Assembly (NCBI RefSeq): GCF_017874535.1 | Contig: NZ_JAGGLS010000001.1 | Location: 248,001-312,000 of the forward strand | Direction of reading: 5' to 3' | Length of the DNA: 64,000 nucleotides | Origin: Anaerococcus nagyae | GTDB lineage: Bacteria > Bacillota > Clostridia > Tissierellales > Peptoniphilaceae | Shown: positions 62,240 through 64,000 of the stretch, in pieces | How the letters are laid out: every line of letters begins with the position of its first letter | Numbering within the stretch: position 1 is the first letter of the stretch | The notes under the pieces: model-generated | The model's input: the letters and a program-made list of their open reading frames with translations, nothing else | The model's database searches: none | What the model was told of the DNA's origin: nothing | Program-made: the position numbers and the translations under genes

Positions 62240-63651
62240 CAGCCATTCGCTCCTTCAAGTTCCATATCTATTAAGTGATTCATTTCTACAGCATATTCTA
62301 ATGGTAATTCACGACTAACTGGTTCTGCAAATCCACGTACTATCATAGATTTTGCTTCATCTTCGGGAATTCCACGACTCATTAGATAAAATATTTGTGA
62401 TTGATCTAATGATCCAATCTTTGCCTCGTGTCCACAATCCACATCATCATTTCTAATATCGAGTACTGGAATAGTATCAGACTGTGCACCTTCAGTAAGC
62501 ATTAGATTTTCACAGTCAACTGTTGAACGACTACCCGCTGAATTTCTCTTCATTTGAACTAGAGATCTAGTCATTGATTTTCCAGTACCACCCGTAATTG
62601 ACTTGGTAAGAGCAGTTGAATATGTGTTTGGAGCAAGGTGAATCATTGAGCAACCATTATCAATATATTGACCATCACCTGCAAAAGTAATTCCAGTATA
62701 CTCCGCGCTTGCACCTTCTCCAGCTAATACACTTGTAGGATAAAGCATAGAAACTTTTGATCCAAAGGAACCTGATACCCAAATAACCTTGCCGCCCTCA
62801 TCTACTATAGCGCGCTTTGTGTTTAGGTTATACATATTCCTTGACCAGTTTTCTATTGTAGAAAATCTAACTTCAGCATTTTTACCAACAAATATTTCTA
62901 CAGAACCTGCATGTAAGTTTACAACATTATATTTTGGAGCTGAACATCCTTCTATGAAGTGAACTTTTGCATTATCTTCTGCGATAATCATAGTATGTTC
63001 AAATTGTCCAGCACCTGGAGCATTAAGTCTATAATATGATTGAAGTGGTATATCTACCTTTACTCCTTCTGGAACATATATTAACGATCCACCTGACCAT
63101 ACTGCACCGTGAAGTGCCGCATATTTATGAAGTGTTGGGGGTATTGCTCTTTGAAAGTATTCTTTTACCAAATCTTCATGCTCTTTAAGGGCTGTTGCAA
63201 AGTCCATAAAGATAACACCTTGATCTTCTAAATGCTTTTGAATAGAGAAGTATACTTCCTCACTATCGTATTGGGCACCTACACCAGCTAAAGATTCTTG
63301 TTCAGCTTGAGGTATACCAAGTCTATCAAAAGTAGCTTTTATCTCTTCCGGAAGAGCTTCCCAATTAGATTTCTTATCTGTCTTTGGCTTAACATAGGCT
63401 GTGATATCATCCATATTTAACTCAGATAAGTCTGGACCCCAGTTTGGATTTTCCATTTGAAGGAAAAGCTCAAGAGATTTAAGCCTTCTAAGCCTCATCC
63501 AGTCTGGCTCGCCTTTTTCACGTGAAATTTCATTTACTATATCAGCATTAATTCCTTTTTCTGTAATCTTATCATAGGTAAATTCGTCTATAAAGTCGTA
63601 AAAACCTCGATCTAATTCCTTTAATTTTTCTTCTATATTATTACTTGGCAT
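62239..63651 (-). CDS. sufB: Fe-S cluster assembly protein SufB
   Basis: A 470-residue scaffold protein on which the new cluster is built. Typical: GVIFMDFATALKEHEDLVKEYF, KYAALHGAVWSGGSLIYVPEGV, FIEGCSAPKYNVVNLHAG, GSRSTVDCENLMLTEGAQSDTIP and HEAKIGSLDQSQIFYLMSRGIPEDEA. Length matches SufB. Three bases separate it from sufC. Confidence 0.96.
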   Translation of the reverse strand: MPSNNIEEKLKELDRGFYDFIDEFTYDKITEKGINADIVNEISREKGEPDWMRLRRLKSLELFLQMENPNWGPDLSELNMDDITAYVKPKTDKKSNWEALPEEIKATFDRLGIPQAEQESLAGVGAQYDSEEVYFSIQKHLEDQGVIFMDFATALKEHEDLVKEYFQRAIPPTLHKYAALHGAVWSGGSLIYVPEGVKVDIPLQSYYRLNAPGAGQFEHTMIIAEDNAKVHFIEGCSAPKYNVVNLHAGSVEIFVGKNAEVRFSTIENWSRNMYNLNTKRAIVDEGGKVIWVSGSFGSKVSMLYPTSVLAGEGASAEYTGITFAGDGQYIDNGCSMIHLAPNTYSTALTKSITGGTGKSMTRSLVQMKRNSAGSRSTVDCENLMLTEGAQSDTIPVLDIRNDDVDCGHEAKIGSLDQSQIFYLMSRGIPEDEAKSMIVRGFAEPVSRELPLEYAVEMNHLIDMELEGANG

Positions 63652-63654
63652 AGT

Positions 63655-64000
63655 CTACACCCATTCATATCCACGTTTTTCGATCTCGTCCATAAGACTA
63701 TCGTCGCCTTCATGAGCAATTTTACCGTCTTTTATAACATGAACGTAGTCCGCTTTGATATTTTCTAATAATTCTCTATGGTGAGTAATAATAATAACTG
63801 CATTATCCTCTGATAGATAATCTTTTATACCACTACTTACTATTCTAACAGCATCAACGTCTAGTCCTGAATCTGTTTCATCTAGCATAGCAAGTTTTGG
63901 ATTGAGCATCTTTAATTGTAAAATTTCTGATTTTTTTCTTTCACCACCAGAAAATCCCACATTAACATATCTTGACGCATAATCTTCAGATAAGTTTAAA
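63655..64000 (-). CDS. sufC: SufC ATPase, C-terminal part (cut by window edge)
   Basis: The last 114 codons of the SufBCD complex ATPase; the frame is open to base 64000 (LNLSEDYASRYVNV), so the gene begins beyond the window. The ABC signature is FSGGERKKSEILQ, Walker B LAMLDETDSGLDVDAV, and the switch histidine is in ITHHREL. First visible gene of the suf operon, order sufC-sufB-sufD-sufS-sufU, standard for Bacillota. Confidence 0.96.
   Translation of the reverse strand, partial: LNLSEDYASRYVNVGFSGGERKKSEILQLKMLNPKLAMLDETDSGLDVDAVRIVSSGIKDYLSEDNAVIIITHHRELLENIKADYVHVIKDGKIAHEGDDSLMDEIEKRGYEWV

Noticed and set aside
1-64000. CRISPR arrays, tRNA or rRNA genes, prophage, intact transposase
   Set aside because: No regularly spaced repeats, cloverleaf sequences, rRNA blocks, or phage or transposase motifs were seen on reading both strands.

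Overview
The window is AT-rich, gene-dense DNA from a low-GC Gram-positive anaerobe. The S10 ribosomal operon order, SufCBDSU, LacABFEG, BceAB/BceRS-type modules, hybrid cluster protein, PPi-type phosphofructokinase and strong AGGAGG ribosome binding sites fit Bacillota. Overall gene flavour suggests Tissierellia/Peptoniphilaceae, possibly Anaerococcus; that placement is inference, as no rRNA is present.

Layout. (1) 1-1330: start of the S10 ribosomal operon (rpsJ-rplC-rplD, minus strand, rplD cut by the window edge) with a structured leader. (2) 1762-5932: five-gene plus-strand lantibiotic/antimicrobial-peptide ABC exporter with its own response regulator and kinase. (3) 6031-12630: a second peptide-resistance set on the minus strand, BceA/BceB-type transporter plus BceR/BceS-type regulators, with a COG0523 GTPase and a zinc secondary-alcohol dehydrogenase between them. 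(4) 12710-16011: two tandem CmpB-family membrane proteins, a gene remnant, and a two-domain polyphosphate:AMP phosphotransferase. (5) 16045-20168: Crp/Fnr-type regulator, divergent radical SAM protein, and hybrid cluster protein whose promoter carries a perfect 16-bp palindrome centred near -41.5. (6) 20366-24667: PTS EIIA-Glc, three tandem HAD phosphatases and a PPi-type phosphofructokinase. (7) 24914-35971: a nine-gene inositol catabolic operon (iolB-iolA-iolC-iolD-iolE-symporter-iolG-EIIB-like-second dehydrogenase) with a divergent DeoR-family regulator and visible candidate operators. (8) 36143-41953: EamA exporter, a split chromate transporter, transketolase, transaldolase, YczE-type protein. 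(9) 42069-51095: amino-sugar locus (lacD-lacC-nagA-agaS, then a mannose-family PTS with an embedded YajC-like gene) and two regulators. (10) 51151-56455: lactose/galactose operon lacA-lacB-(broken kinase)-lacF-lacE-lacG. (11) 56677-58737: folA, a small thioredoxin-fold protein and arginine deiminase. (12) 58738-59356: non-coding region with a REP-like palindrome and several hairpins. (13) 59357-64000: Suf iron-sulfur operon, cut in sufC.

How the parts fit. The lactose operon makes tagatose-6-phosphate (LacAB), but its kinase and aldolase (LacC, LacD) sit in the amino-sugar operon, where galactosamine-6-phosphate (NagA, AgaS) enters at the same intermediate; one lower pathway probably serves both sugars. 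The inositol operon has every enzyme to the kinase step and the semialdehyde dehydrogenase, but no IolJ aldolase. Three short inverted-repeat elements (5949-5998, 24702-24868, 41995-42049) look like insertion-sequence ends without a transposase; two of them lie inside terminators between convergent genes. No tRNA, rRNA, CRISPR array, intact transposase or prophage was seen.
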